The notes: generated from the sequence alone by a model not told the origin. A stretch of DNA of 64,000 nucleotides from Desulfuromonadaceae bacterium (GCA_028688955.1 JAQTXD010000009.1:1-64000), one strand, 5' to 3'. Shown: positions 16,036-29,467, counted from the stretch's first letter. Program-made: numbers and translations.

Positions 16036-17429
16036 GCAGTATGAATGGCTTCCTGATAGCTGCTCCGCACAGCGGCAGCGGCAAGACCACCGTCAGCCTG
16101 GCGATCATGGCAGCTCTGGCGCGGCGCGGAGCAGGTGTGGCGCCGTTCAAGTGCGGCCCGGACTTTATTGACCCAGGCTACCACCGGGCGGTCACCGGCA
16201 GCCCTTCGATAAACCTCGATGCCTGGATGTGCGGTGAAGAGTTTGTGCGCGGCACGTTCCAGGCTAATCTGACGCGGAGAGATGATCAGAGCAGGCCGAC
16301 AATCGCCGTTATCGAGGGGGTGATGGGGCTTTTTGACGGCATCGGCGCATCCTGCATACACGGGAGCAGCGCCCAGATTGCCGCCATTACCGGAGTGCCG
16401 GTCGTTCTCGTTGTAAATGCCCGCGGCATGGCCGCCAGTGCTGCCGCGCTGGTAAGCGGTTTTGCCGGATTTGATCCCCATGTCACGCTGGCCGGTGTCA
16501 TCTTTAACAACGTCGGCAGCGACTCCCACGGAGCAATGCTTCGCGAGGTACTTGCCACTCATTGCCCGGAGATTGCCTGTTTTGGCTGTATTCCCCGCGA
16601 TCCGTCACTGAGTATCCCGTCCCGCCATCTTGGATTGGTGACAGCGGAGGATAATCCGCTCTCTGACCAGTTCATCATGCACCTGGCGGATATGGCGGAG
16701 CGGTGGCTGGATCTGGAAAAGTTGAGTCAGCTGGGCTTTGATGGTTCGCCGCCAGCGAAAAGCGGGGGGGTGGCAAGCGGATCGGGCTCACCGGTCAGGG
16801 TTGCCGTTGCCCGCGACGGCGCATTCTGTTTCATATATGAGGACAACCTGCGGCTTTTACAGGAGGCGGGAGCGGAGCTGCTCTTTTTTTCGCCGCTGTA
16901 TGATGCCGCCCTCCCCACCAACCTCCATGGCATTTATCTTCCAGGAGGCTATCCTGAACTGTATGCTGAACAATTGGGCGGAAACAGAGGCATGAGGGAG
17001 TCAATTCTGGCGGCTGTTGCCGCGAATATGCCGGTGTATGCGGAATGCGGCGGCTTTGTGTATCTTACGGAAGGAATTGATGCTTCCGAGAATCAGCCGC
17101 ACGTAGATTTTACGGGGGTTTTTCCGGTACGCTGCCGGATGCTGCCACGCCGCAAGGCGCTCGGTTACCGGCAGGCAGAGCTGACTGAACATACCATTAT
17201 CGGCGACGCTGGCCTCACCGTTCGTGGCCACGAATTCCATTATTCGGAGGCCGGTACGATGCCGGAAGAAGTTGAACGCTGTTACCGTGTGTCACGACAA
17301 GGAGCAGTTTTGGGAATGGAGGGGTTCAGGGTCAGAAACTGTCTTGCGTCCTACCTTCATCTGCACTTCGGCAGCAATCCGCATATCGCCGCGGCGTTTG
17401 TCAACTCGTGCCGTGCATACCGGACATAG
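16032..17429 (+). CDS. cbiA: cobyrinate a,c-diamide synthase
   Basis: A 465-residue amidotransferase of the CobB/CbiA family, amidating the a and c side chains of cobyrinate with ATP and glutamine. The N-terminal P-loop reads [17 protein letters not shown], followed by [13 protein letters not shown]. The C-terminal class I glutaminase half contains [14 protein letters not shown] with the nucleophile Cys, and RGHEFHYSE with the His. Both halves are intact. A start at 16041 is also possible. No other cobalamin gene is in the window. Confidence 0.93.
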   Translation: MSSMNGFLIAAPHSGSGKTTVSLAIMAALARRGAGVAPFKCGPDFIDPGYHRAVTGSPSINLDAWMCGEEFVRGTFQANLTRRDDQSRPTIAVIEGVMGLFDGIGASCIHGSSAQIAAITGVPVVLVVNARGMAASAAALVSGFAGFDPHVTLAGVIFNNVGSDSHGAMLREVLATHCPEIACFGCIPRDPSLSIPSRHLGLVTAEDNPLSDQFIMHLADMAERWLDLEKLSQLGFDGSPPAKSGGVASGSGSPVRVAVARDGAFCFIYEDNLRLLQEAGAELLFFSPLYDAALPTNLHGIYLPGGYPELYAEQLGGNRGMRESILAAVAANMPVYAECGGFVYLTEGIDASENQPHVDFTGVFPVRCRMLPRRKALGYRQAELTEHTIIGDAGLTVRGHEFHYSEAGTMPEEVERCYRVSRQGAVLGMEGFRVRNCLASYLHLHFGSNPHIAAAFVNSCRAYRT

Positions 17430-17436
17430 ATGGCAC

Positions 17437-18162
17437 TTATTCGCTGCCGGTAGGCACCATCTGCTTTTGCAGCCGTTTGTAATAAAAGTTCTGCCCGTAC
17501 AACACAGCGATGGGGTTATGACCGGTAACGCGATCCTTGACGATTAGCGTTGTCACCGGAGCCGTGGAGTGTTTGTTGAAAAGCATGTCATGGCCGACAC
17601 AGAGTCCGACGATGATGTTCATGTCGGTCCCCATCCGGTTGCATATTTTCGCCTGGGCAATCGGGTTGCATGCGGGTTCAAATGTGCCCGGCCTGACCTT
17701 GTCGCTTTCATCCAGCCCCAGCTCCAGTTTGTCGATACTGCCGGCTTTACAGCAGACACTGAGCGGCTCAAACCCCTGTGCCGTAAGTACCTTTGCCAGG
17801 CGATCCGATTCGTCCAGCAGGCCGAGACAGGTCGCCATGCCGATTTTCCGATACCCCATCAGTTTGGCAAACGCGATTGTGTCTTCAACACGTGTCCAGC
17901 GAGCATTAACCGCATCACTCCCCGGCACCGGCTGATAGCAGAGCCCCTCCACCCGTGCCGCAACAAACGCAATTTTTGCGTCTTCACTGTCACCGCGATA
18001 TTCATCAAAAGATTCCTGAACAACATCTTCATACAGCCCGGAGGGACAATTACCAGGTCTGGGTGGTGCCTGGAGCGGGTCAACGCTCCAGCAATTTGTC
18101 GTGCCGCGATTCTGCCATACCGAACTGCACTTTGCACAGGTAACGGATATATCTTCTGACAT
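17437..18162 (-). CDS. DUF1847 cysteine-rich protein
   Basis: A 241-residue protein of the DUF1847 family, of unknown function. The N-terminus has CAKCSSVWQNRGTTNC, a possible metal site. More cysteines lie in MATCLGLLDE, SVCCKAGSI, EPACNPIAQAKICNRM and IVGLCVGHDML. The pattern suggests binding of a metal or Fe-S cluster in the cytoplasm; no signal peptide or TM helix is seen. It is the last of three leftward genes, 22 bp after the HDOD gene, and converges on cbiA with a 7-bp gap. Confidence 0.75.
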   Translation of the reverse strand: MSEDISVTCAKCSSVWQNRGTTNCWSVDPLQAPPRPGNCPSGLYEDVVQESFDEYRGDSEDAKIAFVAARVEGLCYQPVPGSDAVNARWTRVEDTIAFAKLMGYRKIGMATCLGLLDESDRLAKVLTAQGFEPLSVCCKAGSIDKLELGLDESDKVRPGTFEPACNPIAQAKICNRMGTDMNIIVGLCVGHDMLFNKHSTAPVTTLIVKDRVTGHNPIAVLYGQNFYYKRLQKQMVPTGSE

Positions 18163-18184
18163 GGTATGCCTCCAGATGCAGTGA

Positions 18185-19084
18185 TCAGGATGTCATCGTG
18201 TTAAATAAAAGCTCTGCTTCGCGACTGATTACGTCATATTCTTCATCAAGCTTTGATAAGAAATGTTCCAGACTGGATGCAAGCGGGTCTGTGGCGATTA
18301 CCCTCAGCACATCCCAGGCATGTTCTTCCGACCGCCCCGGAATGCTTGCCTGGGCAACGCTGTCGAAATTTCCATGGGACAAGCAGTAAAAATCTGCCAG
18401 AGATATTATTGCTGTCAGGAATGCGTCTTCCGTAGCCTTTTCCGAGTCATGATGGTAGGAGATGACATCACAATAGACCGAAGGAAAATTCCAGCGTTGC
18501 GCAAGACAGAGGCCGACTTCGCAATGGGTTGTGTCAAAAAATTCGTATTCTGCCTCGTAGGTTGTATAACTCGTGTTCGTGATGCTGGTCAGCATCTGAC
18601 CGTACATATCTGTGCAGTAATGCCCCAGAAAAACTTTGCCGATGTCGTGAAGAATTCCGACCAGATACGCTTTTTCCACATCCGGATAACGTATCAGACG
18701 AGCAATGTAACGGGCAATTGCCCCGACACTGAAGGAGTGCGTCCAGAAGGACTTCATGTCAAAAGGCTGCTTCTTCTGTTTGAATGAATGAATAAAATAG
18801 CTGGTCAATATCATTTCACGAACGCTTTTGAAGCCGAGAAACAACAGGGCGCGTTTCACCGACGGGATCGGGGTATTGGTACGGTACAGCGGCGAGTTTA
18901 CCACTTTGATAACCCTGGCTGCCAGCACCTGGTCGGACAGAATCAGATCAGCAATGTCATCCGGGCTCGCATCATGATTATCAAGCAGAGAGACCACTTT
19001 TGACACGATAGCGGGGATAGTTGGCAGATCGCTGACGTTTTTAAAAAGCCGGCGGGCCTCAATCATCATTGCAACTTTTTCCAC
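18185..19084 (-). CDS. HDOD domain signal-transduction protein
   Basis: A 299-residue single-domain HDOD protein. HDOD is a catalytically silent relative of HD phosphohydrolases; here LVGILHDIGKVFLGHY keeps HD-like residues and CEVGLCLAQRWNFPSVYCDVI is typical. Such proteins are numerous in Geobacter-like bacteria and act in signalling or motility control. Start is GTG at 19084 with AGAGGAG upstream. It is 15 bp after ligA on the same strand, probably the same transcript. Confidence 0.87.
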   Translation of the reverse strand: MEKVAMMIEARRLFKNVSDLPTIPAIVSKVVSLLDNHDASPDDIADLILSDQVLAARVIKVVNSPLYRTNTPIPSVKRALLFLGFKSVREMILTSYFIHSFKQKKQPFDMKSFWTHSFSVGAIARYIARLIRYPDVEKAYLVGILHDIGKVFLGHYCTDMYGQMLTSITNTSYTTYEAEYEFFDTTHCEVGLCLAQRWNFPSVYCDVISYHHDSEKATEDAFLTAIISLADFYCLSHGNFDSVAQASIPGRSEEHAWDVLRVIATDPLASSLEHFLSKLDEEYDVISREAELLFNTMTS

Positions 19085-19099
19085 AATCAGCTCCTCTTG

Positions 19100-22003
<2,904 letters not shown>

Positions 22004-22057
22004 CATATCCGAAGTGCCTTTACACAATGCCGTCCTCTATTCCCAAAGGAGTCCGTT

Positions 22058-24505
22058 ATGTCCGATTGCTGCCTCATATCTGCTGATAAACTTCGCTGGA
22101 ACTGCGACCCGGAACTTCTCGGTTTTGAAACAACAGATGAACTCCCTGATTTCAATGATGCCATCGGCCAGAAACGGGCGCTGCGTTCAATTGAATTCGG
22201 CCTCGGTGTAGAAGGTTCGGGTTTCAATCTCTATATATCGGGGGAAACCGGCACCGGTCGCACCTCAACCATTGCCAGCATCCTCAGTAAGCGCGCCACG
22301 GAAGAACCACAGCCCCACGACTGGGTCTATGTCAATAATTTCAAAGATTCCGATTCTGCACTCTCGCTTGACCTTCCTGCCGGTATGGGGAGTGAACTTG
22401 CCGCCGACATGAAGGAACTGATTGAGGCGTTTCGCAAGGACATTCCGAAGGCACTTGAAAGCAGCGAGTATGAGACCAGGCGGTCTGAACTGCTGGAAAA
22501 TTACCAGTCAGCTTCAAACGACCTGTTTCAGGCGTTGGAGAAAGCGGCAGAAAAACTCGGATTTTCACTGCAGAGAACCGTTTCCGGCCTGGTGATCGTC
22601 CCCCAGAAAACCGGCCGTAATTATACCCAGGAAGAATATGACGCCCTCAACGAGAAAAAACGCCTTAAACTGGAGAAACAGGGGAAGGAGCTGACAGAGC
22701 AGCTGAATGACGTGCTCCGCCAGGTGCGCGAGCAGGAAAAGGCCACCAAGGAGGCCCTGGCACAGGCAGATCGGGACCTCGGCATGTCCTGCCTGGGGCA
22801 CCGCCTTGATCCTCTGAGAGAGAAGTACGGAAAACTTGAAAAAGTGCTCGGTTACCTGGAGACCGTCCAGGAAGATATATTGAACACGCTGGATGACTTT
22901 AAGCCCCAGTCGACACAGCCTCAGATTCCCGGCATCAAGATGCCCCGCCAGGAACCGACCTTCGACCGGTACCAGGTGAATGTGCTGGTGGACAACAAGA
23001 ACACCAACGGGGCGCCGGTTGTGTTCGAGTCCAACCCGACCTACAACAATCTCTTCGGGCGGATCGAGCATGTCATGCAGTACGGCGGTGTAGCGGTGAC
23101 GGATTTCACCATGATTCGCTCCGGAGCCCTGCATCGTGCCAACGGCGGCTATCTGGTAATTGATGCCCGTGAAGTCCTGATTAATCCCTTCGTGTGGGAT
23201 TCCCTGAAGCGCTGCATTCGCAACAATGAGATCAGGATTGAGGATGTGCTGGAGCAATACCGTTTCATGACAATGGTATCACTCAAACCTGAACCGGTTC
23301 AGATGCGCGCTAAAATCGTGCTTATCGGCACACCGTGGATATATTATCTGTTGTTCCATCTTGATCCCGATTATCGTAAGTTTTTTAAAGTAAAAGCTGA
23401 ATTTGACAGTCGTGTTGCCCGCACTCCGGAGATCATGCACGACTACTCACTGTTCGTAGCCAGTAATTGCCGTGCTGAGGGGTTGCTGCCGTTTCATAAG
23501 AGCGGTGTTGCTGCCCTGCTTGAACACACCGCGCGCATGGCGGACGACCAGTCAAAACTATCATCACAGTTTATGGAGATCGCCGATTTCATACGTGAAA
23601 TCAGCTTTTGGGCGACAAATGCCGGTCGTACGCTCATTAATGGCGACGATGTTCGTGCCGCCGCCGAGGAAAGCCTCTATCGCGTCAACCGCATTGAAGA
23701 GCGGATGCAGGAACTGTATGAAGATGGCACCATCCTGGTCGACACTTCAGGTGCCGTTGTCGGCCAGATAAACGGCCTGTCGGTTATCGGCCTCGGGGAC
23801 CACACCTTTGGCCGACCGACCCGCATTACTGCATCAGTCTACGCCGGACAGGACGGCATGGTTAACATTGAACGGGAAGTCAAGCTCTCGGGTCCGATTC
23901 ATGACAAAGGTGTATTGATTCTGACCGGCTATCTGGGAGGAATGTTTGCGACTGAGCGACCTCTCTCTCTTTCCGCTTCAATCTGTTTCGAGCAGTCCTA
24001 CGACGGCATTGAGGGAGACAGCGCATCCTCGACAGAACTCTACGCACTCCTGTCTGCCCTTTCGGGGGTTCCCATAAAGCAGGGGATAGCAGTGACCGGC
24101 AGCGTCAACCAACGCGGTATGGTTCAGCCCATTGGAGGAGTAAATCACAAGATCGAAGGTTTCTTTGCCGTCTGCAGGGCGCAGGGCCTGACCGGGGATC
24201 AGGGGGTTATGATTCCGAAGACAAACGAGCGCCATCTCATGCTGCATGAAGATGTTGTTGCTGCGGTCACTGCCGGACAGTTTCATATCTGGAGTGTAGA
24301 ATCAATCGAGCAGGGAATCGAGATACTCACCGGGAGTGCGGCAGGAAAGCGCGGAAAAAACGGCACGTTTTCCAAAGGATCTGTCTACCAGCTGGTTGAT
24401 GAACGCCTGAGGAAAATGGCAGACCGGCTGCAGGAAGAAAAGGAAAAGCAGAAACCGAAAGCCGGAAAGCGATCCGTTGCGAAAAAAAGTCATCAGTTGA
24501 GTTAA
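22058..24505 (+). CDS. Lon-like ATP-dependent protease (AAA_32/LonB type)
   Basis: An 815-residue protease of the Lon-related family distinct from classical Lon: no Lon-N substrate domain, Walker A SGETGTGRTS at 61-70, a long coiled insertion (about 130-290) rich in Glu/Lys, the AAA core near 340-500, and a C-terminal Lon protease domain. The catalytic dyad is Ser655 (in EGDSASST) and Lys698 (in GGVNHKIEGF). It should degrade misfolded or regulatory proteins in the cytoplasm. A separate classical lon is not in this window. The C-terminus is a basic tail. Confidence 0.92.
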   Translation: MSDCCLISADKLRWNCDPELLGFETTDELPDFNDAIGQKRALRSIEFGLGVEGSGFNLYISGETGTGRTSTIASILSKRATEEPQPHDWVYVNNFKDSDSALSLDLPAGMGSELAADMKELIEAFRKDIPKALESSEYETRRSELLENYQSASNDLFQALEKAAEKLGFSLQRTVSGLVIVPQKTGRNYTQEEYDALNEKKRLKLEKQGKELTEQLNDVLRQVREQEKATKEALAQADRDLGMSCLGHRLDPLREKYGKLEKVLGYLETVQEDILNTLDDFKPQSTQPQIPGIKMPRQEPTFDRYQVNVLVDNKNTNGAPVVFESNPTYNNLFGRIEHVMQYGGVAVTDFTMIRSGALHRANGGYLVIDAREVLINPFVWDSLKRCIRNNEIRIEDVLEQYRFMTMVSLKPEPVQMRAKIVLIGTPWIYYLLFHLDPDYRKFFKVKAEFDSRVARTPEIMHDYSLFVASNCRAEGLLPFHKSGVAALLEHTARMADDQSKLSSQFMEIADFIREISFWATNAGRTLINGDDVRAAAEESLYRVNRIEERMQELYEDGTILVDTSGAVVGQINGLSVIGLGDHTFGRPTRITASVYAGQDGMVNIEREVKLSGPIHDKGVLILTGYLGGMFATERPLSLSASICFEQSYDGIEGDSASSTELYALLSALSGVPIKQGIAVTGSVNQRGMVQPIGGVNHKIEGFFAVCRAQGLTGDQGVMIPKTNERHLMLHEDVVAAVTAGQFHIWSVESIEQGIEILTGSAAGKRGKNGTFSKGSVYQLVDERLRKMADRLQEEKEKQKPKAGKRSVAKKSHQLS

Positions 24506-24523
24506 TCAAGGAGGCGGGACACA

Positions 24524-24931
24524 ATGGGAATACAGTGGAGAGACTCATTATCAATCGGAGTTGATGGTATCGACCGTCAGCACAAGGAACTGCTGCTCCG
24601 ATTTGACAGACTTCTGAATGCATGTCAGGAGGGTAAGGGGATCGAAGAACTAAAAGGTCTGCTGGCGTTTCTTGAGGTTTATGTACATTCTCATTTTAAT
24701 GACGAGGAAGAACTGCAGCGTAAACATGGCTATCCGGCCTATGAAGCCCACAGGTCAGAACACCTCTATTTTATTGATCAGCTCACCAAGTTGACATCCG
24801 AGACTCACCAGCTGGGGGTATCAACTCACCACGTCATCGAAACAAACAACATGCTCCTGAAATGGCTGCTGAATCATATCTCCAAGGTTGATATGGAATT
24901 GGGGAGATATCTCAATGCCGGTACTCCCTGA
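24524..24931 (+). CDS. bacteriohemerythrin
   Basis: A 135-residue O2-binding diiron protein. All expected ligands are seen: His in DRQHKEL, HxxxE in HSHFNDEEE, His in AYEAHRSEH, and HISKVDMELG with His and Asp near the C-terminus. Bacterial hemerythrins carry or sense oxygen in microaerophiles and anaerobes. A strong AGGAGG site precedes the ATG. It follows the Lon-like gene by 18 bp. Confidence 0.93.
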   Translation: MGIQWRDSLSIGVDGIDRQHKELLLRFDRLLNACQEGKGIEELKGLLAFLEVYVHSHFNDEEELQRKHGYPAYEAHRSEHLYFIDQLTKLTSETHQLGVSTHHVIETNNMLLKWLLNHISKVDMELGRYLNAGTP

Positions 24932-24992
24932 AAAAACAGGTCGGACCCTGATATAAGGGTTCCGGCCCGTTTCGTAAGAACATCCGTCGATA

Positions 24993-25172
24993 CTATTTGC
25001 AGTCGGCCCGCCACAAGCAGCCATCCTGGGCACACTCTGCAGCCTGGTCGGTTTCAAAACAGACCACATTTCCCTCTGCAAGCTGGATTGCCCGTACCAG
25101 CTCTGCTTTTTTCAATTTCCCCGCCTTGACGCCATGCTGCTTTGCAATTTCCTTGATTTCATCCAGTTTCAT
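24993..25172 (-). CDS. small SAP/Rho-N-like protein
   Basis: A 59-residue protein, MKLDEIKEIAKQHGVKAGKL at the start, followed by KKAELVRAIQLAEGN. This is the helix-extended-helix pattern of SAP or Rho N-terminal motifs, which bind nucleic acid. The C-terminal third has three cysteines (AAECAQDGCLWRADCK), plus one in VVCFE, and could bind a metal. GAGGAG lies upstream of the ATG. It converges on the hemerythrin gene. Confidence 0.65.
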   Translation of the reverse strand: MKLDEIKEIAKQHGVKAGKLKKAELVRAIQLAEGNVVCFETDQAAECAQDGCLWRADCK

Positions 25173-25274
25173 TTTTCAATCTCCTCGGTGCTGTAATAGG
25201 TTGGAAATCATCCCCACTGTTTCAATCTACCGGCAGAATTTTATCGTACCCGCATGCAGAGTCAAGCAGTGGAC

Positions 25275-25309
25275 ATAAAAAAGAGGCGGAAGTAGCGATT
25301 CCGCCTCTT
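25275..25309 (-). terminator. intrinsic terminator after purC
   Basis: Perfect 11-bp stem AAGAGGCGGAA/TTCCGCCTCTT with a 7-nt loop and a T-rich tail on the minus strand. It closes the ppiD-purC transcript 24 bp beyond the purC stop. Confidence 0.88.
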
Positions 25310-25332
25310 GTATCTAATGTTGTTGATGAATT

Positions 25333-26223
25333 TCAGACGGATATCCCGGCTATTTTCTGAAGTGCCTCCCGGTATTTGTCCGCCGTCTTTTCCAGAATTT
25401 CCCGTGGCAGAACAGGTGCCGGAGCACACTTTCCCCAGTCGAGTGTTTCAAGATAATCGCGTAAAAACTGTTTATCGAAACTCGGTTGCTGACCACCCGG
25501 CTGATATGCTTCCTTCAGCCAGAAACGGCTTGAATCAGGAGTCATGCATTCATCGATGATAATAAGCTCACCCTGATACACACCGAATTCGAACTTTGTA
25601 TCGGCAATGATAATCCCCTTCGCATCTGCCAGATCACGGGCACGGGTGTAGATTTTAAGCGTGTAGTCCCGGGCTTTTTCCGCCAGATCCCGGCCACAGA
25701 GCTCAACCATTTTTTCAAACGTGATTGTCTCATCATGAGTGCCAAGTTCGGCTTTTGTAGAAGGTGTAAAGATCGGTTCCGGCAACCGGTCAGACTCTTT
25801 CAGACCAGCCGGCAGCGTTATGCCGCTGATTTCACCGGTTGCTTTATAGTCTTTCCAGCCAGAACCGGACACATAGCCACGTACAATACACTCAACCGGC
25901 AGTGGAGTCGCCTTTTTGACCAGCATTGAGCGTCCCCGAAGAATCTCGGCGTACGGCTGACACTCGGCAGGATAATCGGCAACGTCGATTGAAATAATGT
26001 GGTTAGGAACGATATCTTCCATCTGGCGGAACCAGAACGCTGAAATTTGCGTCAGCACAAAACCCTTGTCCGGAATGGGTTCATTCATTATTACGTCAAA
26101 TGCAGAAATTCGGTCAGAGGTGACCAACAGCAGGGTTTCACCGAGGTCATAAATATCGCGCACCTTACCGCGTGCCATCAGCTTCAAACCGGGTAAATCT
26201 GTCTGCATAACAAGTGTGGACAT
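25333..26223 (-). CDS. purC: phosphoribosylaminoimidazole-succinocarboxamide synthase (SAICAR synthetase)
   Basis: A 296-residue enzyme of purine synthesis joining CAIR with aspartate using [23 protein letters not shown] is the nucleotide-binding start. [20 protein letters not shown] and [10 protein letters not shown] are family signatures, and the aspartate-site [12 protein letters not shown] is present. Length matches the long (yeast-like) form rather than the 240-residue form. It lies 10 bp after ppiD and is followed by a strong terminator. Confidence 0.96.
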   Translation of the reverse strand: MSTLVMQTDLPGLKLMARGKVRDIYDLGETLLLVTSDRISAFDVIMNEPIPDKGFVLTQISAFWFRQMEDIVPNHIISIDVADYPAECQPYAEILRGRSMLVKKATPLPVECIVRGYVSGSGWKDYKATGEISGITLPAGLKESDRLPEPIFTPSTKAELGTHDETITFEKMVELCGRDLAEKARDYTLKIYTRARDLADAKGIIIADTKFEFGVYQGELIIIDECMTPDSSRFWLKEAYQPGGQQPSFDKQFLRDYLETLDWGKCAPAPVLPREILEKTADKYREALQKIAGISV

Positions 26224-26233
26224 GAGGTATCTC

Positions 26234-27820
26234 CTATTTATCGGTTATCAACGTCTGATTAATTTCGATTTTAGCTTTTTCCCGCAACCCTTTCGCCCAC
26301 TCTGCAAGCGCATCTTCCTGCTTCTTAGGGAGCATCTTTTTCTTCAGCTCATCCTTTGCCGCTTCAAATTGGGCTTTTGGTGCTTCCATCCGGGTTTTGA
26401 CACGCACGGCAAACCAACGATTTCCTACTTTAAAAGGGCTTGCCGGGGCCTGTCCCTGGGAAAGTTTGAATACCGCTTCAACTATTTCTGGTGAAGTCCC
26501 GATGGCAGGAATATCACCTTTTGCGGAGTAGCCAAAACTACCGGTTGACTGTGTTTTAACCGCACCGTTCGTAGACAGCAGCTTTGCCGCATCATCCGCT
26601 TTCTTCTTTGCCAGCTCGACCGCCTTGGCAGCCTTCGCTTTTTCTTCGACGGCACCCTTTATTTCGGCAAGTGCCGGAACTGTAGCGGCTTTACGCTCTT
26701 TTGCCTTGAGAATATAGATTCCCTTTGCCGTTTCAACCGGTCCACCCAACTCACCCTGTTTCAATTCAAGTGCCTTTTTGATCACTGCAGCTTCACCAGC
26801 CAAGGCGGTAGCAGGTGCAGCTGCGGTAAACAGTGCGGTTTCCTGAACCTTTTGTTTCAACGCACCGGCAATCAGATTCAGGTCACCGGATTTGATATTT
26901 TTATACAAGGTATCGGCTGCCAGTTCGAACGCCTGTTTGGCCGTCTTTTGCTTGATCGCTTCCGCCCTAACCTTTTCTTTTACTTCGGCCAGTGGCTGGA
27001 TACCATCCTTCCCCTGCCAACGGTCAATATTCTTCTGGTAAAAGGTTTGGATTTCATCTTCCGTTACCGTCGTTTTTTCTGCCAGCGAGACCGGATTAAG
27101 CAGAATATATGAAAGCGCTACTTTTTCTGCAGTTTTAAACTCATTCGGATTCTTCTGCAGGTATTCAGTGAGGTCGGCATCAGTCAGCTTGATTTCTGCG
27201 GCAACATCAGCAGGAGCGTACGCAACATACGCAAGGTCCAGCTTGTCATTTTCCTTCTTGTACTGGGCCAGAGCATCCGCATCCGTGACTACGGCCTTGT
27301 CTTTGATCGATTGACGCACTTTTTTGAGCGTAACCTCAGACTCCTGACCCTCTTCAAAATCTTTGGCGGTCATTCGGTTTGAGCGTAACAGCTGCTGGTA
27401 CTGGTTGAAATCAAACCTGCCGTCCTTCTGAAACATCGGCATAGCTTCAATGGATGCGGCAACCTCATCTTTTGAAACATTTATTCCAAGTGACTTGGCT
27501 TCCTTCAAAGCCAACAGATTATCAATCAGACCATCGAGAGCTATTTTCTTCAGTCCCAGCATTTTCTCCATTTCAGGAGGAATCGACTGGCCATAGATCT
27601 GCTGATACATGTTTCTGATACGCTGATACGCATTCTGGTACTCTTCGAGAGTGATGCGTGTACCGTTTACCTTGGCAGCATACCCACTCTTACCGCCACC
27701 CACCCCGTCACTCCCCTTCCCCCACACCAGAAAAATGGTGCCAACAAAAGAAAGGACAATGATTACAAAGACTACCTTGATGACAATTGATTCTTTCTGC
27801 TTACGCATGATACTCAGCAT
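26234..27820 (-). CDS. ppiD: PpiD/SurA-like periplasmic folding factor
   Basis: A 528-residue inner-membrane-anchored chaperone/peptidyl-prolyl isomerase. A short cytoplasmic start is followed by one TM helix (about 12-34, [20 protein letters not shown]), then a SurA-N-like helical domain (about 45-200), a Lys/Ala-rich helical middle, and a parvulin-like region near 340-480. The parvulin core is poorly conserved, so isomerase activity is uncertain, as in many PpiD proteins. AAGGAG precedes the ATG. It leads a two-gene operon with purC. Confidence 0.85.
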   Translation of the reverse strand: MLSIMRKQKESIVIKVVFVIIVLSFVGTIFLVWGKGSDGVGGGKSGYAAKVNGTRITLEEYQNAYQRIRNMYQQIYGQSIPPEMEKMLGLKKIALDGLIDNLLALKEAKSLGINVSKDEVAASIEAMPMFQKDGRFDFNQYQQLLRSNRMTAKDFEEGQESEVTLKKVRQSIKDKAVVTDADALAQYKKENDKLDLAYVAYAPADVAAEIKLTDADLTEYLQKNPNEFKTAEKVALSYILLNPVSLAEKTTVTEDEIQTFYQKNIDRWQGKDGIQPLAEVKEKVRAEAIKQKTAKQAFELAADTLYKNIKSGDLNLIAGALKQKVQETALFTAAAPATALAGEAAVIKKALELKQGELGGPVETAKGIYILKAKERKAATVPALAEIKGAVEEKAKAAKAVELAKKKADDAAKLLSTNGAVKTQSTGSFGYSAKGDIPAIGTSPEIVEAVFKLSQGQAPASPFKVGNRWFAVRVKTRMEAPKAQFEAAKDELKKKMLPKKQEDALAEWAKGLREKAKIEINQTLITDK

Positions 27821-27854
27821 GAATTAGGTGCTCCTTGGGTAGGTGAATGTACGT

Positions 27855-27874
27855 AAAAAGCCGCCAAAGGCGGC
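27855..27874 (-). terminator. hairpin with T-run at the 5' end of the ppiD transcript
   Basis: Minus-strand stem GCCGCC/GGCGGC with a 3-nt loop and five T residues, within a few bases of the predicted ppiD start site. It looks like an intrinsic terminator but its position suggests a 5' leader structure. Only 6 bp long. Confidence 0.4.
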
Positions 27875-27883
27875 GGGAGCGTC

Positions 27884-27912
27884 ATACTACTATACGTACT
27901 GCGTGATTGCAA
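27884..27912 (-). promoter_or_regulatory. predicted sigma-70 promoter of ppiD-purC
   Basis: TTGCAA (27907-27912) and TAGTAT (27884-27889) on the minus strand with a 17-bp spacer, about 64 bp upstream of the ppiD ATG. Confidence 0.5.
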
Positions 27913-28130
27913 GCGCTTGTTTATTGGGCTCTTAATCTGATCGGGATACGAGTGAAGGAATATATTCTTGAGTTTACGTGGCCATTCAGGTACGATTTTC
28001 GCCAGCAACATGGTGATTATTTATCGTGAAACTGCGGGAGAATCAGGAGAGACCATGTCAAACAGTCTACCTGACGTTTCATAATAGCAGAGAAAACAGT
28101 TCATCTTACCAGTTACAGTACGGGAGTTTT

Positions 28131-29207
28131 ATGAGTACCGAATTTGTTCCGAAATGGATCGCATGGGAAACCACGCAGAAATGCAATCTCCACTGTGTAC
28201 ACTGCCGCTGTTCATCCGACCTCACCTCTTCCGAAGGTGACTTTACCACTGCAGAGGGAAAAAAACTCCTTCAGGATATTGCCGATTTTTCCAAGCCGGT
28301 AGTCGTCCTTTCCGGTGGGGAGCCACTGCTCCGGCCCGATATATTTGAACTGGCTGAATTCGGGACATCACTCGGCCTGCGGATGTGTATGGCTACGAAT
28401 GGTTCACTGGTAACAGACGAGATTTGTCAGAAGATGAAGCAGGCCGACATCAAAATGGTTTCGCTGTCCCTTGATGGATCTACCGCCGCAGTACATGATG
28501 ACTTTCGCCAGTCACCCGGTTCTTTCGAGGGAGTTGCCCGGGCGGCAGAAATATTTCGCAGAAACGGCCAGAAGTTTTTGATCAACTCATCTTTTACCAA
28601 ACGAAATCAGAGCGACATCGCCGCCACCTTCAAGACGGCCAAAGGTCTGGGAGCGACAGCCTGGTACATGTTCATGATTGTTCCAACAGGCCGTGGTGAA
28701 GAAATAATGAAGGAACTGATTTCGAAAGAAGATTACGAAGAGATTTTGGATTGGCACTATCAGCAGGAAAAGCTTGAAGACGAGATCCTGATGCGCCCCA
28801 CCTGCGCTCCCCACTACTACCGTATCGTCCCACAGAAAGCGAAAGCCGAAGGCACAAAATTCGAACGTCGTTCACTGACTTTCTCAACCGGGGGAGGCAA
28901 GGGGTGTATTGCAGCACAGTCAATCTGCCTTATAGACTGCTTCGGCAACGTAAAACCGTGCTCATATTTTCACCGTACCGCCGGCAACGTCAAACAGATC
29001 CCGTTCCGTGAGATCTGGGAAAAGTCGGAACTCTTCAATGACCTGCGCAATTTCAAATCATACAAAGGAAAATGCGGCCAGTGCGAATACCTCAACGTCT
29101 GTGGCGGCTGTCGAGCCCGGGCCGATGCCGTGCACGGTGATTACATGGAAGAGGAACCTTTTTGCAACTATGTGCCAATAAAAATGCAGCGGGAAGAACC
29201 TAAATAA
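28131..29207 (+). CDS. radical SAM protein, probable AhbD-type haem b synthase
   Basis: A 358-residue radical SAM/SPASM enzyme. The [4Fe-4S] motif CNLHCVHC has Cys18, Cys22 and Cys25; GGEPLLR follows. The C-terminal auxiliary cluster region has [11 protein letters not shown] and [17 protein letters not shown], then EEPFC. This tail closely resembles AhbD, which decarboxylates Fe-coproporphyrin in the sirohaem-dependent haem route used by sulfate and iron reducers. AhbC and NirJ are alternatives and no other haem gene is nearby. The ATG at 28131 follows GGGAG; the frame is open upstream to 28026. Confidence 0.7.
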   Translation: MSTEFVPKWIAWETTQKCNLHCVHCRCSSDLTSSEGDFTTAEGKKLLQDIADFSKPVVVLSGGEPLLRPDIFELAEFGTSLGLRMCMATNGSLVTDEICQKMKQADIKMVSLSLDGSTAAVHDDFRQSPGSFEGVARAAEIFRRNGQKFLINSSFTKRNQSDIAATFKTAKGLGATAWYMFMIVPTGRGEEIMKELISKEDYEEILDWHYQQEKLEDEILMRPTCAPHYYRIVPQKAKAEGTKFERRSLTFSTGGGKGCIAAQSICLIDCFGNVKPCSYFHRTAGNVKQIPFREIWEKSELFNDLRNFKSYKGKCGQCEYLNVCGGCRARADAVHGDYMEEEPFCNYVPIKMQREEPK

Positions 29208-29269
29208 CAACAACCGAACTTTATTGTTGACAGAATCAACGGTTCGGGGTTATAAGAAAAATCCTTTTC

Positions 29270-29345
29270 GCCCAGGTAGCTCAGTCGGTAGAGCAGAGGA
29301 TTGAAAATCCTCGTGTCGGCGGTTCGATTCCGTCCCTGGGCACCA
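29270..29345 (+). tRNA. tRNA-Phe (GAA)
   Basis: A 76-nt cloverleaf: acceptor GCCCAGG/CTGGGC-A, D arm GCTC...GAGC, anticodon stem AGGA/TCCT with loop TTGAAAA (anticodon GAA at 29303-29305), T arm with GTTCGATTC, and an encoded CCA end. It borders the defence island on the right. Confidence 0.97.
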
Positions 29346-29356
29346 CTAAAAAAATC

Positions 29357-29389
29357 AAGCACCTACGAGAAATCGTAGGTGCTTTTTTT
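29357..29389 (+). terminator. intrinsic terminator after tRNA-Phe
   Basis: Perfect 12-bp stem AAGCACCTACGA/TCGTAGGTGCTT, GAAA loop, then a T run. It closes the tRNA transcript and may also serve the opposite strand. Confidence 0.93.
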
Positions 29390-29467
29390 ATTTCCTTGCT
29401 GACGCAGGTTTTGAATCATGAATCTGTATGGAGTTGAGACACGATCCCTTATATAATTCCTTCCTGC

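Noticed and set aside
16032..17429. Cobalamin riboswitch near cbiA
   Set aside because: cbiA overlaps the TonB-like gene and no B12-box-like leader was seen upstream of 15187.
29270..29345. A tRNA-Phe attachment site with a duplicated 3' end
   Set aside because: No second copy of the tRNA 3' end was noticed in the island and no integrase gene is present.
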